From Actinomycetota bacterium (GTDB taxonomy: Bacteria > Actinomycetota > Thermoleophilia > Gaiellales > Gaiellaceae), in assembly GCA_019236545.1 (NCBI GenBank), contig JAFAIV010000222.1, forward strand, positions 1 to 8,123: a stretch of 8,123 nucleotides of DNA, in the 5' to 3' direction. The translations under genes were made by a program, and so were the position numbers. Positions 1 through 7,874 of the stretch are shown here, in pieces. The notes beneath the pieces were generated by a model. The model had not been told where the DNA came from. It was given only the letters and a program-made list of their open reading frames with translations, and did not search any database. Each line of letters begins with the position of its first letter. The first letter of the stretch is position 1.

Positions 1-1216
<1,216 letters not shown>

Positions 1217-1227
<11 letters not shown>

Positions 1228-2320
1228 GACGGCGCGCGGCCACTACCGCATCCTGCTCGGGATGGCCGCGGGCGTCGGCAAGACCTACCGCATGCTCCTC
1301 GAGGGACGGCAGGCGCAGGAGGAGGGGGAGGACGTCGTCATCGGCTACCTCGAGCCGCACGACCGGCCCGAGACGACGGCGCTCGCCGAGGGGCTGGAGG
1401 TCGTGCCGCGCCTGCGCGCGCAGCACGGGACGCTGGAGCTCGAGGAGATGGACGTCGACGGCGTGATCCGGCGGGCGCCGCAGCTGGCGCTGATCGACGA
1501 GCTGGCGCACACGAACTCGCCGGGGATGCGGCACGAGAAGCGCTGGCAGGACATCGAGGACGTGCTCGCGGCCGGGATCGACGTGATCTCGACCGTCAAC
1601 GTCCAGCATCTCGAGAGCCTCAACGATGCGATCTTCGAGCTGACCGAGGTCCGCGTCCGCGAGACGTTTCCCGACCGGATCCTCGACGAGGCGGACGAGG
1701 TCGTTCTCGTCGACCTCTCGCCGGAGGAGCTCCGGGCCAGGCTCAAGGCCGGGAAGGTCTACAAGCACGACCGCGCCGACGTCGCGCTCGAGAACTTCTT
1801 CCGGGCCGACAAGCTGGCGGCGCTGCGCGAGCTCGCGCTCCGCGAGGTCGCGGACGACGTCGAGGCGCGGCGCGTCGCGCGCGAGCTCGAGCCGCTCTCG
1901 CGGCAGGCGGTGGGGGAGCGCGTGCTCGCCCTCGTCGAGCCGCAGCCGAAGTCGCAGCGGATCATGCGGCGCGCGTGGCGGTCGGCGCAGCGGCTCGGGA
2001 CGACGATGGACGCGCTCTGGGTGCGCAAGCCGGGCCGGCCGCCGAGCGAGGAGGAGGCGACGCAGCTCGCGGCGCTCCGGCGCGTGGCGTCGATCCTCGG
2101 CGCGCATTTCATCGAGGCCGAGGGCGACGACCTCGTGGACACCGTCCGGCGCGTCGCGATCGAGCGCGGCTCGACCTACATCTTCGTCGGCACCCCCGAC
2201 GAGTCGCGGCGGCGGGAGATCTTCGGCGGCTCGTTGCTCTCGCGCATGGTGCGCGAGCTGCCCGGCATCGACATCCGCGTGGTCGCCAACCGCACCGACC
2301 GGGACAGGTTGGAGCAGTGA
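1217..2320 (+). CDS. kdpD: Stand-alone KdpD N-terminal domain protein (KdpD sensor domain + USP), split KdpD part 1
   Basis: This corresponds to the cytoplasmic N-terminal half of the turgor/K+ sensor kinase KdpD, without membrane or kinase domains (367 residues from the chosen start). Seen: a Walker A motif GMAAGVGKT (residues 15-23), GYLEPHDRPET (about 43-53), a Walker B-like LALIDELAHTN (about 90-100), and STVNVQHLESLND (about 125-137), all hallmarks of the KdpD P-loop domain. A USP domain follows from about residue 235 to 357 (VGTPDESRRREIFGGSLLSR, then IDIRVVAN). I chose TTG at 1217 because an ATG start at 1262 would delete the first strand, RILLG, of the P-loop fold. The TTG start gives the expected MGRRTARGHYRILLG leader and an 11-bp overlap with kdpB; no clear Shine-Dalgarno is visible. 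In S. aureus KdpD the USP domain binds c-di-AMP through an SxS...FTAxY motif; by eye the matching positions here are PKS and MDALW, so that motif is degenerate. Similar truncated KdpD proteins are known from cyanobacteria and Deinococcus. It probably acts with the kinase encoded at 2867-4240 (inference). Confidence 0.9.
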
Positions 2321-2841
2321 TCGTCGCCGTCGCCATCCTCGGCGCGCTCGTCGTCGTCCTCGCGGCGGCGCTCGTCGCGTCGCGCGGCGGGCTCGCTCCG
2401 CGGCGCCGCCCGAAGCCGGGCGCGCTCCGGATCCTCGTCCCGTTCACCGGCGGGACGCTGGAGCCGACCGTCCTCACCGCGGCGATCCGGATCGCGCAGG
2501 CACAGGAGGCGACCCTCGTTCCCGCGTACCTCCTGCGCGTGCCGCTCCAGTACCCGGAGGACTCGCCGATCGCGAGCGAGGTCGAGGTCGCGCTGCCGCT
2601 CCTCGAGGCGGTCGAGCATGCTGCGCTCCGCGCAGGGGTTCCCGTCGACGCGCGCATCGAGAAGGGGCGGACGCCGACGCACGCGCTGAAGCGGCTGTGG
2701 GAGGTCGAGCACTTCGACTTCGTCGTCGCGCCCGCGCCGAACGGGAACGGCGGCGGCTTCACGCTCAAGGACGTGAGCTGGATCCTCGCCCACGCCCCGA
2801 GCGAGACGGTGCTGCTGAAGCCCGCGCCTGCCGCGGCGTAA
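2317..2841 (+). CDS. Membrane-anchored universal-stress-protein-like protein
   Basis: A 174-residue protein. Residues 2-21 (IVAVAILGALVVVLAAALVA) form one hydrophobic helix followed by an arginine-rich stretch (residues 23-34), so the remainder should be cytoplasmic. Residues about 37-170 have the USP/adenine-nucleotide alpha-hydrolase-like pattern: strand LRILVPFTGG, a helix with TAAIRIAQAQEA, strand TLVPAYLL, helix, VPVDARIEKGRTPTHAL, strand FDFVVAPAP, and C-terminal strand ETVLLKP. The usual USP ATP motif (GxxGx9GS/T) is not recognisable; a glycine-rich NGNGGGF takes its place, so nucleotide binding is doubtful. The start is GTG at 2317, overlapping the previous TGA by 4 bp (GTGA), with a weak AGG about 8 bases upstream, which implies translational coupling. 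It sits exactly between the two halves of the split KdpD. My inference is an accessory sensor or tether in Kdp signalling, but I know of no characterised homologue. Confidence 0.8.
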   Translation: MIVAVAILGALVVVLAAALVASRGGLAPRRRPKPGALRILVPFTGGTLEPTVLTAAIRIAQAQEATLVPAYLLRVPLQYPEDSPIASEVEVALPLLEAVEHAALRAGVPVDARIEKGRTPTHALKRLWEVEHFDFVVAPAPNGNGGGFTLKDVSWILAHAPSETVLLKPAPAAA

Positions 2842-2852
2842 TCCGGCCGCAG

Positions 2853-2866
2853 TACCGTTTCTCCCT
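2853..2866 (+). promoter_or_regulatory. Weak -10-like element before the histidine kinase gene
   Basis: TACCGT (2853-2858) fits TANNNT and lies 8 bases before the GTG at 2867 in the 25-bp gap after the USP-like gene. No Shine-Dalgarno and no -35 match are visible. It might allow leaderless expression of the kinase and KdpE apart from the upstream genes, but a hexamer match this loose is weak evidence. Confidence 0.2.
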
Positions 2867-4240
2867 GTGAGACAACGGTCGGAGCTCGTCGTGGGCGCGC
2901 TCGCGGGTGCGGGGGCGGTCGCGTTGGTCACGGGCGTCATCGACCTGCTGAAGCCGCACGTGCCGGTCCTCAGTCTCGGCGCCCTCTACCTGTTCGCGGT
3001 GCTCCCGGTCGCGGTGATCTGGGGCGCGTGGCTCGCCGCGGGCGTGTCGGTGGCGAGCATGCTCGCGTTCAACTGGCTCTTCCTCCCGCCGACGCACACG
3101 TTCCACCTGCGGGACTCGTCGAACTGGCTCGCGCTCGTGGTCTACCTCGCGGTGGCGGTCGTCGTCGGCGTGCTCGCCGCGAGCGTGCGGCGGCGGCGCG
3201 ACGACGCCGAGCAGCGGCGCAAGGAGTCGCAGGTGCTCGCGCAGACCGCGACCGACCTGCTGCGGGGCGAGTCGCTGGAGGACGGCCTCGCGCGGCTGGC
3301 CGAGCTCAGCGCGGGCGTGCTCGGCGTCGACGCGGCGCGACTCGAGCTCGGCGAGCAGGCGCCCGGCCCGGGGGAGAAGGCGCTGCCGCTGGAGGCCTCG
3401 CGGCGCTCGGTGGCGACGCTGCTCCTCGACGGCCACGCCGCCGTCGACGAGGCGGTCGCGCGGCGATTCCTCCCGGCGCTCGCGGCGCTGCTGCGCGTCG
3501 TGATCGACCGGCGGACGCTCGAGGCCGAGGCGCTCGAGGCGGAGGCGCTGCGCCGGAGCGACGCCGTCAAGACCGCGCTCCTCCGCGCCGTGTCGCACGA
3601 CCTTCGCTCGCCGCTGACCGCGATCCTCGCCTCGGCCGGCGCGCTCGGGAACCGGAGCCTCGACCTCAGCGAGTCGGATCGCGCCGAGCTCGCGGACGCG
3701 ATCCGGGAGGAGGCGACCCGGCTCGACCGCGTCGTGGGCGACCTGCTCGACCTCTCGCGGCTGGAATCCGGCGCCGTCGAGGTGCACCGTGAGCTGTGGC
3801 CGGTGGACGAGCTCGTGGCGCAGGCGCTCGAGAGCGTCGGCGCGCGCGCCGACCGGGTCGTCGTCGAGATCGAGGCGGACGCGCCGCCCGTGCTCGTCGA
3901 CGCGACGCACATCGAGCGCGTGCTCGCGAACCTGATCGACAACGCGCTGAAGTTCTCGCCGCCCGGGACGCCCGTCGTCGTCCGCACGGAGCACGGCGCG
4001 ACCGAGCTGCGGATCCACGTCGTCGACCGCGGCCCGGGCCTCTCGGCGGACCAGCGGGAGGCGCTCTTCGAGCCGTTCGCGCGCGGCGACTCGCGCACGA
4101 AGGGCGCCGGCCTCGGCCTCGCCATCGCCCGGGGGTTCGCGGCCGCCAACGGCGCGGCGCTCTGGTCGCAGGACGACCCCACGGGCGGCCACTTCGTCCT
4201 CGCGCTCGCGCTCGCGGGCGAGCCGGCGGTGAAGGCGTGA
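2867..4240 (+). CDS. kdpD: KdpD-type membrane histidine kinase (DUF4118-GAF-HisKA-HATPase), split KdpD part 2
   Basis: A 457-residue sensor kinase equivalent to the C-terminal half of classical KdpD (E. coli KdpD is about 894 residues). Four hydrophobic helices are visible at about 9-28, 35-52, 54-72 and 86-105, with the DUF4118 signature FNWLFLPPTHTFHLRD (68-83). A GAF-like region spans about 118-215, then a coiled linker (EAEALEAEALRRS). The HisKA box is VKTALLRAVSHDLRSPLTAI with phospho-acceptor His244. The ATP-binding domain has the N box ANLIDNALKFSP (354-365), G1 DRGPG (387-391), F box LFEPFARG and G2 GAGLGLAIARG (413-423), so it should be an active kinase. It is expected to phosphorylate KdpE, whose gene overlaps its stop by 4 bp. 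The start is GTG at 2867, 25 bp after the USP-like gene, with no Shine-Dalgarno. It lacks the KdpD/USP input module, which is encoded separately at 1217-2320. Confidence 0.93.
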   Translation: MRQRSELVVGALAGAGAVALVTGVIDLLKPHVPVLSLGALYLFAVLPVAVIWGAWLAAGVSVASMLAFNWLFLPPTHTFHLRDSSNWLALVVYLAVAVVVGVLAASVRRRRDDAEQRRKESQVLAQTATDLLRGESLEDGLARLAELSAGVLGVDAARLELGEQAPGPGEKALPLEASRRSVATLLLDGHAAVDEAVARRFLPALAALLRVVIDRRTLEAEALEAEALRRSDAVKTALLRAVSHDLRSPLTAILASAGALGNRSLDLSESDRAELADAIREEATRLDRVVGDLLDLSRLESGAVEVHRELWPVDELVAQALESVGARADRVVVEIEADAPPVLVDATHIERVLANLIDNALKFSPPGTPVVVRTEHGATELRIHVVDRGPGLSADQREALFEPFARGDSRTKGAGLGLAIARGFAAANGAALWSQDDPTGGHFVLALALAGEPAVKA

Positions 4241-4950
4241 CGCGCGTCCTCGTCGTCGACGACGAGCCGCAGATCCTCCGTGCGCTCCGCACCAGCCTCC
4301 AGGGCGCCGGCTACGACGTCGCCACGGCCGAGACGGCCGAGCAGGCGCTGACCTCCCTCGCCGTCGACCCGCCGGACGCCGTCATCCTCGACCTCGTCCT
4401 GCCCGACGGGCGCGGCACCGACGTCTGCCGCGAGCTCCGCACGTGGAGCAAGGTGCCGGTGATCGTCCTCTCGGCAGTCGGCGACGAGGTGGAGAAGGTC
4501 GCCGCCCTCGACGCGGGCGCGGACGACTACGTGACGAAACCGTTCGGGATCGACGAGTTGCTCGCGCGCCTGCGCGCGGCCCTGCGGCGCGGCGAGCCGT
4601 CCGGGGAGCCGGTCGTCGAGGTCGGCGACCTGCGGATCGACCTCGAGAAGCGCTCGGTCGAGCTGGGCGGTAAACCGGTCCAGCTGACGCCGCACGAGTT
4701 CTCGCTCCTCCGCGTGCTCGCGCAGAGCCCCGGGAAGCTGCTGACCCACTCGGCGCTGCTGCGCGAGGTCTGGGGACGCGCCTACGGCGACGAGTCGCAC
4801 TACCTCCACGTCTACGTGTCGCAGCTGCGGCGGAAGCTCGAGCCGGACCCTGCGCGGCCGCGCTACATCCTCACCGAGCCGGGGGCGGGCTACCGCCTCG
4901 CCGATCCTGCGCGTCTTGAGGAATCCTTGAGCCGCGGGCCGGAATCCTGA
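4237..4950 (+). CDS. kdpE: Response regulator KdpE, OmpR/PhoB family
   Basis: A 237-residue transcriptional regulator, the partner of KdpD. The receiver domain (residues 1-115) has the acidic pair Asp8/Asp9, phospho-acceptor Asp52 in VILDLVLPDG, Ser79 in VIVLSA and Lys101 in YVTKPFG; these positions equal those in E. coli KdpE. The winged-helix DNA-binding domain (about 128-222) shows VQLTPHEFSLLRVL, LLREVWG, the recognition helix region ESHYLHVYVSQLRRKLE (186-202) and the wing YILTEPGAGYRL. The start is GTG at 4237, overlapping the kinase stop in a GTGA arrangement, so the pair should be co-translated. A 15-residue tail after GYRL is encoded by DNA that carries CTTGAG direct repeats (see the regulatory entry at 4915-4962). 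Expected role: activation of kdp transcription under K+ limitation, as known for the family. Confidence 0.96.
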   Translation: MTRVLVVDDEPQILRALRTSLQGAGYDVATAETAEQALTSLAVDPPDAVILDLVLPDGRGTDVCRELRTWSKVPVIVLSAVGDEVEKVAALDAGADDYVTKPFGIDELLARLRAALRRGEPSGEPVVEVGDLRIDLEKRSVELGGKPVQLTPHEFSLLRVLAQSPGKLLTHSALLREVWGRAYGDESHYLHVYVSQLRRKLEPDPARPRYILTEPGAGYRLADPARLEESLSRGPES

Positions 4951-4962
4951 GCCACGCTTGAG
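4915..4962 (+). promoter_or_regulatory. Candidate OmpR/PhoB-family operator: four CTTGAG-type direct repeats
   Basis: CTTGAG occurs at 4915-4920, 4926-4931 and 4957-4962, with the one-mismatch copy CCTGAG at 4946-4951. The start-to-start distances are 11, 20 and 11 bp, so there are two pairs of 11-bp-spaced repeats. GGAATCC also recurs at 4920-4926 and 4941-4947. Response regulators of the PhoB/OmpR family bind as dimers to direct repeats with a period of about 11 bp, so this is a plausible KdpE site. It overlaps the last codons of kdpE and lies just upstream of the gene at 4986. A weak -10-like CATGCT (4974-4979) begins 10 bases after an 18-bp PhoB-style box read as 4946-4963, and 6 bases before the ATG at 4986. 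Binding by KdpE is inference. Confidence 0.4.
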
Positions 4963-4964
4963 CC

Positions 4965-4984
4965 GAACGAGCGCATGCTCGTTC
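4965..4984. repeat. Perfect inverted repeat, 8-bp arms and 4-base centre
   Basis: The arms are GAACGAGC (4965-4972) and GCTCGTTC (4977-4984), with centre GCAT. It ends one base before the ATG at 4986. In RNA it could fold into a hairpin covering the normal ribosome-binding region; in DNA it could be an operator half-site pair overlapping the weak -10-like CATGCT. There is no T-run after it, so it is not a convincing intrinsic terminator. Chance matches of this size are possible in GC-rich DNA. Confidence 0.45.
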
Positions 4985-4985
4985 C

Positions 4986-5558
4986 ATGGCGGCTTACGCG
5001 AACCTCGACCTCCCGAACCCCTTCAAGGCGTCGTGGCCGCTGCTCGCGCTCGCCGCCCTCGCGGCGGCCCTCGAGATCGACCCGCGCCTGCCCTGGCTGC
5101 TCGGCGCCGTCGGCGCGATCTCGTTCGGCGTGGCCGCCCTCGTCCGCGCGGTCGCCGCCGAGCGCGAGCTGAACGAGGTCCGGCGCACCGCCGACCGCCT
5201 GATCGTCTACGCGCCTCGCACCCGCGACGCGACCGCGCTCGTGCTCTGGCGTGCCGAGGAGCTGACGCAGCGCGAGGAGCGCGCGAAGCTGAAGCGGGAG
5301 CTCGAGCGGACGATCCGCCAGCTCTCGCCCGACCGGCTTCCCGGCTCGTCGCCGATCCGCCGCGTCGCGGCCCGCCGCCACGTCGACCTCCTCCGCGCGC
5401 TGGCGCAGCGCGTGGGCGACGGCGACCCGGTCGCCGCGCGCGGGATCCTGCTCACGCGACAGCTCCTCCGCGACCCGGCGAGCCCGCTCTACGCGGAGGG
5501 CTCTGAGCCGCTGCTCGCCCGAGCGCTCACGCGCGCGCTGGGGGCGCTCGAGCCGTGA
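4986..5558 (+). CDS. Conserved-looking hypothetical membrane protein (two TM helices, charged helical domain)
   Basis: I do not recognise this 190-residue protein. Residues 1-15 are soluble (NLDLPNPFK). Two hydrophobic segments follow (about 17-30 and 35-55), separated by the short turn EIDPRLP. A long, highly charged helical region (about 58-113, AAERELNEVRR...KLKRELERTIRQL) is likely a coiled coil or amphipathic helix. The C-terminal part (about 123-186) is alpha-helical with many Arg and Leu residues (VDLLRALAQRVGDGDPVAARGILL). The topology suggests a membrane hairpin with a cytoplasmic helical domain. The ATG start at 4986 has no Shine-Dalgarno; it follows 35 bp after kdpE, behind the direct repeats and inverted repeat. 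Its stop overlaps the KimA-like gene by 4 bp (GTGA), so the two are surely co-transcribed. By context it may assist or regulate the transporter (inference). It is similar in length to KdpC but has none of the KdpC sequence features. Confidence 0.8.
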   Translation: MAAYANLDLPNPFKASWPLLALAALAAALEIDPRLPWLLGAVGAISFGVAALVRAVAAERELNEVRRTADRLIVYAPRTRDATALVLWRAEELTQREERAKLKRELERTIRQLSPDRLPGSSPIRRVAARRHVDLLRALAQRVGDGDPVAARGILLTRQLLRDPASPLYAEGSEPLLARALTRALGALEP

Positions 5559-7846
5559 GCGCGCTGAGGGAGCGCCAGCGCGAGATCCCGCTCGAGCCGC
5601 GGCGCCTGCGCCGCGTCCTCGTCGGCCGCCCGATGCGGACGCACGAGGCGGAGGACGAGCTCCTCCCGATCCCGCTCGCGTTGCCGATCTTCGCCGCCGA
5701 CGCGATCTCGTCGGTCGCGTACGCGACGGAGGCGGCGATGGTCGTCCTCCTCGCGGCCGGCCTCTCGGCGCTCCATGTCGCGCTGCCGATCTCGGTCGCC
5801 GTCGCGGCGCTGATGGCGATCGTGGTCACGTCGTACCGCCAGACCGTTCGGGCCTACGAGGTCTCCGGCGGCGCCTACGTCGTGGCCCGCGAGAATCTCG
5901 GGACGCTTCCGAGCCTGGTCGCCGCGGCGGCGCTTCTCGTCGACTACGTCCTGACGGTCGCCGTCTCGGTGGCGAGCGGCGTCCTCGCGATCACGTCGGC
6001 CGTCCCGTCGCTGAACAGCTACAACACCGAGCTCTCGCTCCTGGCGGTCGTCCTGATCACCGTCGTGAACCTTCGCGGCGTGCGCGAGTCCGGCCTCGCG
6101 TTCGCGCTGCCGACGTATCTCTTCATCGTCTCGATGCTCGTGATGGTCGGCGTGGGAGTCACCCGCTGCGCCACGTCGGCCTGCACGATCGCCCACACGC
6201 CGAATCCGCTGCCGGCCGGCGTCGGGACGCTCACGCTCTTCCTCGTCCTGAAGGCGTTCGCCTCGGGCGCGAGCGCGCTCACCGGCGTGGAGGCGATCGC
6301 CAACGGCGTCAACGCGTTCAAGCATCCGCAGGCGAAGAACGCGTCGCGGACGCTCGGCGTCCTCGGCGTCGTCGCGATCACGATGTTCCTCGGCGTCTCC
6401 TACCTCGCGGTCCACCTGCACGCGCGGCCGAGCTCGACCGACTCCGTCGTCTCCCAGGTCGCCCGCGCGGTCTTCCCGGCCGGGAGCCTCGGCGGCTGGA
6501 TGTACTGGGTCGTCCAGGTCTTCACGTTCGCCGTGCTGATCCTCGCCGCCAACACGTCGTTCCAGGGCTTCCCGCGGCTCTCGGCGCTGCTCGCCCACGA
6601 CAGGTTCATCGCGCGCCAGTTCGAGAACCTCGGCGACCGGCTCGTCTACTCGAACGGCGTCGGCGTCCTCGCCGGCGCGGCGTGCCTCCTGATCTGGATC
6701 TACCACGCCAACGTCAACAACCTGATCCACCTCTACGTCGTCGGCGTCTTCACCGCGTTCACCCTCTCGCAGGCCGGAATGGTGCGCTACTGGCAGCGGC
6801 GGCACGGGCCGGGCTGGAAGTGGCGCGCCCTGATCAACGGGACGGGCGCGATCGCGACCTTCGTGGTCATGGTCGTCGTCGTGATCACGAAGTTCACGGA
6901 GGGCGCGTGGCTCGTGATCATCGCCGTCCCGACGATGGTCGCGGGCTTCTACGGCGTCCGCCGGCACTACCGGCGCGTCGCGCGGAGGCTCGAAGCCGGG
7001 GCGGCCGCGGTCGTCGCGGCACCGCCCGCGAGGAACACGACGCTGCTGCTCGTCGAGTCGCTGGACGAGGCGAGCGACAAGGCGCTGTCGTTCGCTCGCC
7101 GGATCTCTCCGGACGGCCTGCGCGCTGTGCACGTGCCGACGAGCGCGACCGACCCGGGCATCCGGCCGCGGTGGTTCGCGCGGTCCGGAGGCGCGCCGCT
7201 CCTGGAGCAGCTCGACGGCAGCGACGGGGTCTCGGAAGCCGTGCTCGAGCAGGTGTGGCGCCTGCCTCGCGGCGAGTCCGACTTCGTGACGGTCGTCGTC
7301 CCGGAGCTCTTCTCGAACAACTCGCTGTTCGCGCAGGCGAGCCGGCCGCGCGAGTTCGCGCTGAAGCTGCGGCTGCTGACGGAGCCGGGCCTCGTCGTCG
7401 CCGACGTGCCTGCCGTGCGCGGGGAGGAAGAGGCAACCTCGCCGAAGCGCCTCGTCGCGCGCGTCCTCGTCTCCGGGATCAACGCCGCCTCGATGCGCGC
7501 CGTCAACTACGCGACGACGCTCGGCGTCGACGACACGCGCGCCGTCCACTTCGCCTTCAGCGCGGACGACGCATCCGTGCTTCGGAGCGAGTGGCGCAGC
7601 CAGGGCCCGCGGATCCCGCTCGAGGTGGACGACGCTCCGTATCGCGACCTCGGCGCGCCGCTGCTCCGCTACCTCCGGACGCTGACCGCGGACGGGGAGA
7701 CCGAGGTGCTGGTGATCATGCCGGAGCTCGTCACGCGTGGCTGGCGGCGGCTGCTCCACAACCAGCGCGCGCTCTACCTCAAGCGCCTTCTGCTCTTCGA
7801 GCCCGACGTCGTGCTCGCGTCGGTGCCGTATCAGTTGCTCCGCTAG
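5555..7846 (+). CDS. KimA-like (KUP-family) APC-fold potassium transporter with double USP-like cytosolic tail
   Basis: A 763-residue transporter. Residues about 38-470 form an APC/LeuT-fold membrane domain with about 12 helices. The first helix motif FAADAISSVAYATE is characteristic of KimA (YdaO), the B. subtilis K+/H+ symporter. As I recall the KimA structure, K+ is bound by Asp36, Tyr43, Asp117, Thr121, Ser125, Thr230 and Glu233. Here Asp49, Tyr56, Asp130, Thr134, Ser138, Thr243 and Glu246 match, all at a constant offset of +13; a Tyr in HLYVVG (394) may correspond to Tyr377. The soluble tail (about 494-761) contains two similar USP-like units ending in LTEPGLVVADVP (608-619) and LFEPDVVLASVP (747-758). 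B. subtilis KimA is about 607 residues, so one unit appears to be extra. The start is GTG at 5555, coupled by GTGA overlap to the previous gene, with GGGGG about 10 bases upstream. Function as a K+ importer is strongly suggested by residues and kdp context; many such proteins are annotated only as amino-acid permeases. Confidence 0.85.
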   Translation: MSALRERQREIPLEPRRLRRVLVGRPMRTHEAEDELLPIPLALPIFAADAISSVAYATEAAMVVLLAAGLSALHVALPISVAVAALMAIVVTSYRQTVRAYEVSGGAYVVARENLGTLPSLVAAAALLVDYVLTVAVSVASGVLAITSAVPSLNSYNTELSLLAVVLITVVNLRGVRESGLAFALPTYLFIVSMLVMVGVGVTRCATSACTIAHTPNPLPAGVGTLTLFLVLKAFASGASALTGVEAIANGVNAFKHPQAKNASRTLGVLGVVAITMFLGVSYLAVHLHARPSSTDSVVSQVARAVFPAGSLGGWMYWVVQVFTFAVLILAANTSFQGFPRLSALLAHDRFIARQFENLGDRLVYSNGVGVLAGAACLLIWIYHANVNNLIHLYVVGVFTAFTLSQAGMVRYWQRRHGPGWKWRALINGTGAIATFVVMVVVVITKFTEGAWLVIIAVPTMVAGFYGVRRHYRRVARRLEAGAAAVVAAPPARNTTLLLVESLDEASDKALSFARRISPDGLRAVHVPTSATDPGIRPRWFARSGGAPLLEQLDGSDGVSEAVLEQVWRLPRGESDFVTVVVPELFSNNSLFAQASRPREFALKLRLLTEPGLVVADVPAVRGEEEATSPKRLVARVLVSGINAASMRAVNYATTLGVDDTRAVHFAFSADDASVLRSEWRSQGPRIPLEVDDAPYRDLGAPLLRYLRTLTADGETEVLVIMPELVTRGWRRLLHNQRALYLKRLLLFEPDVVLASVPYQLLR

Positions 7847-7874
7847 CCCCCGCGGGCACTAGATTCCGCGCGTG
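7835..7874 (+). promoter_or_regulatory. Candidate leaderless promoter for the second permease gene
   Basis: A -10-like TAGATT (7860-7865, TANNNT form) lies 6 bases before the GTG at 7872, the spacing expected when transcription starts at the start codon. A poor -35-like TTGCTC (7835-7840) is 19 bp upstream, overlapping the end of the KimA-like gene. No Shine-Dalgarno precedes the GTG. Leaderless mRNAs with this geometry are common in Actinobacteria. No convincing terminator lies between the two genes. Confidence 0.4.

Noticed and set aside
2765..4809. Long minus-strand open frames opposite the kinase and kdpE
   Set aside because: Low-complexity Arg/Ala/Ser-rich translations with no motifs; the plus strand carries complete kinase and response-regulator motifs.
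4986..5558. The 190-residue protein as a displaced or divergent KdpC
   Set aside because: The length is similar, but KdpC has a single N-terminal helix and conserved GSALIGQ-, GRPS- and NP-type motifs, none of which is present; this protein has two helices and a charged coiled region.
5489..7759. A 756-codon open frame on the minus strand opposite the transporter gene
   Set aside because: It is rich in Arg, Asp, Glu and His with no hydrophobic or domain pattern. It is the usual antisense shadow of a GC-rich gene whose plus-strand product is a clear transporter.
7846..7857. GC-rich GCCC/GGGC stem after the transporter stop as an intrinsic terminator
   Set aside because: The stem is only 4 bp, no T-run follows, and the next promoter candidate starts at once.
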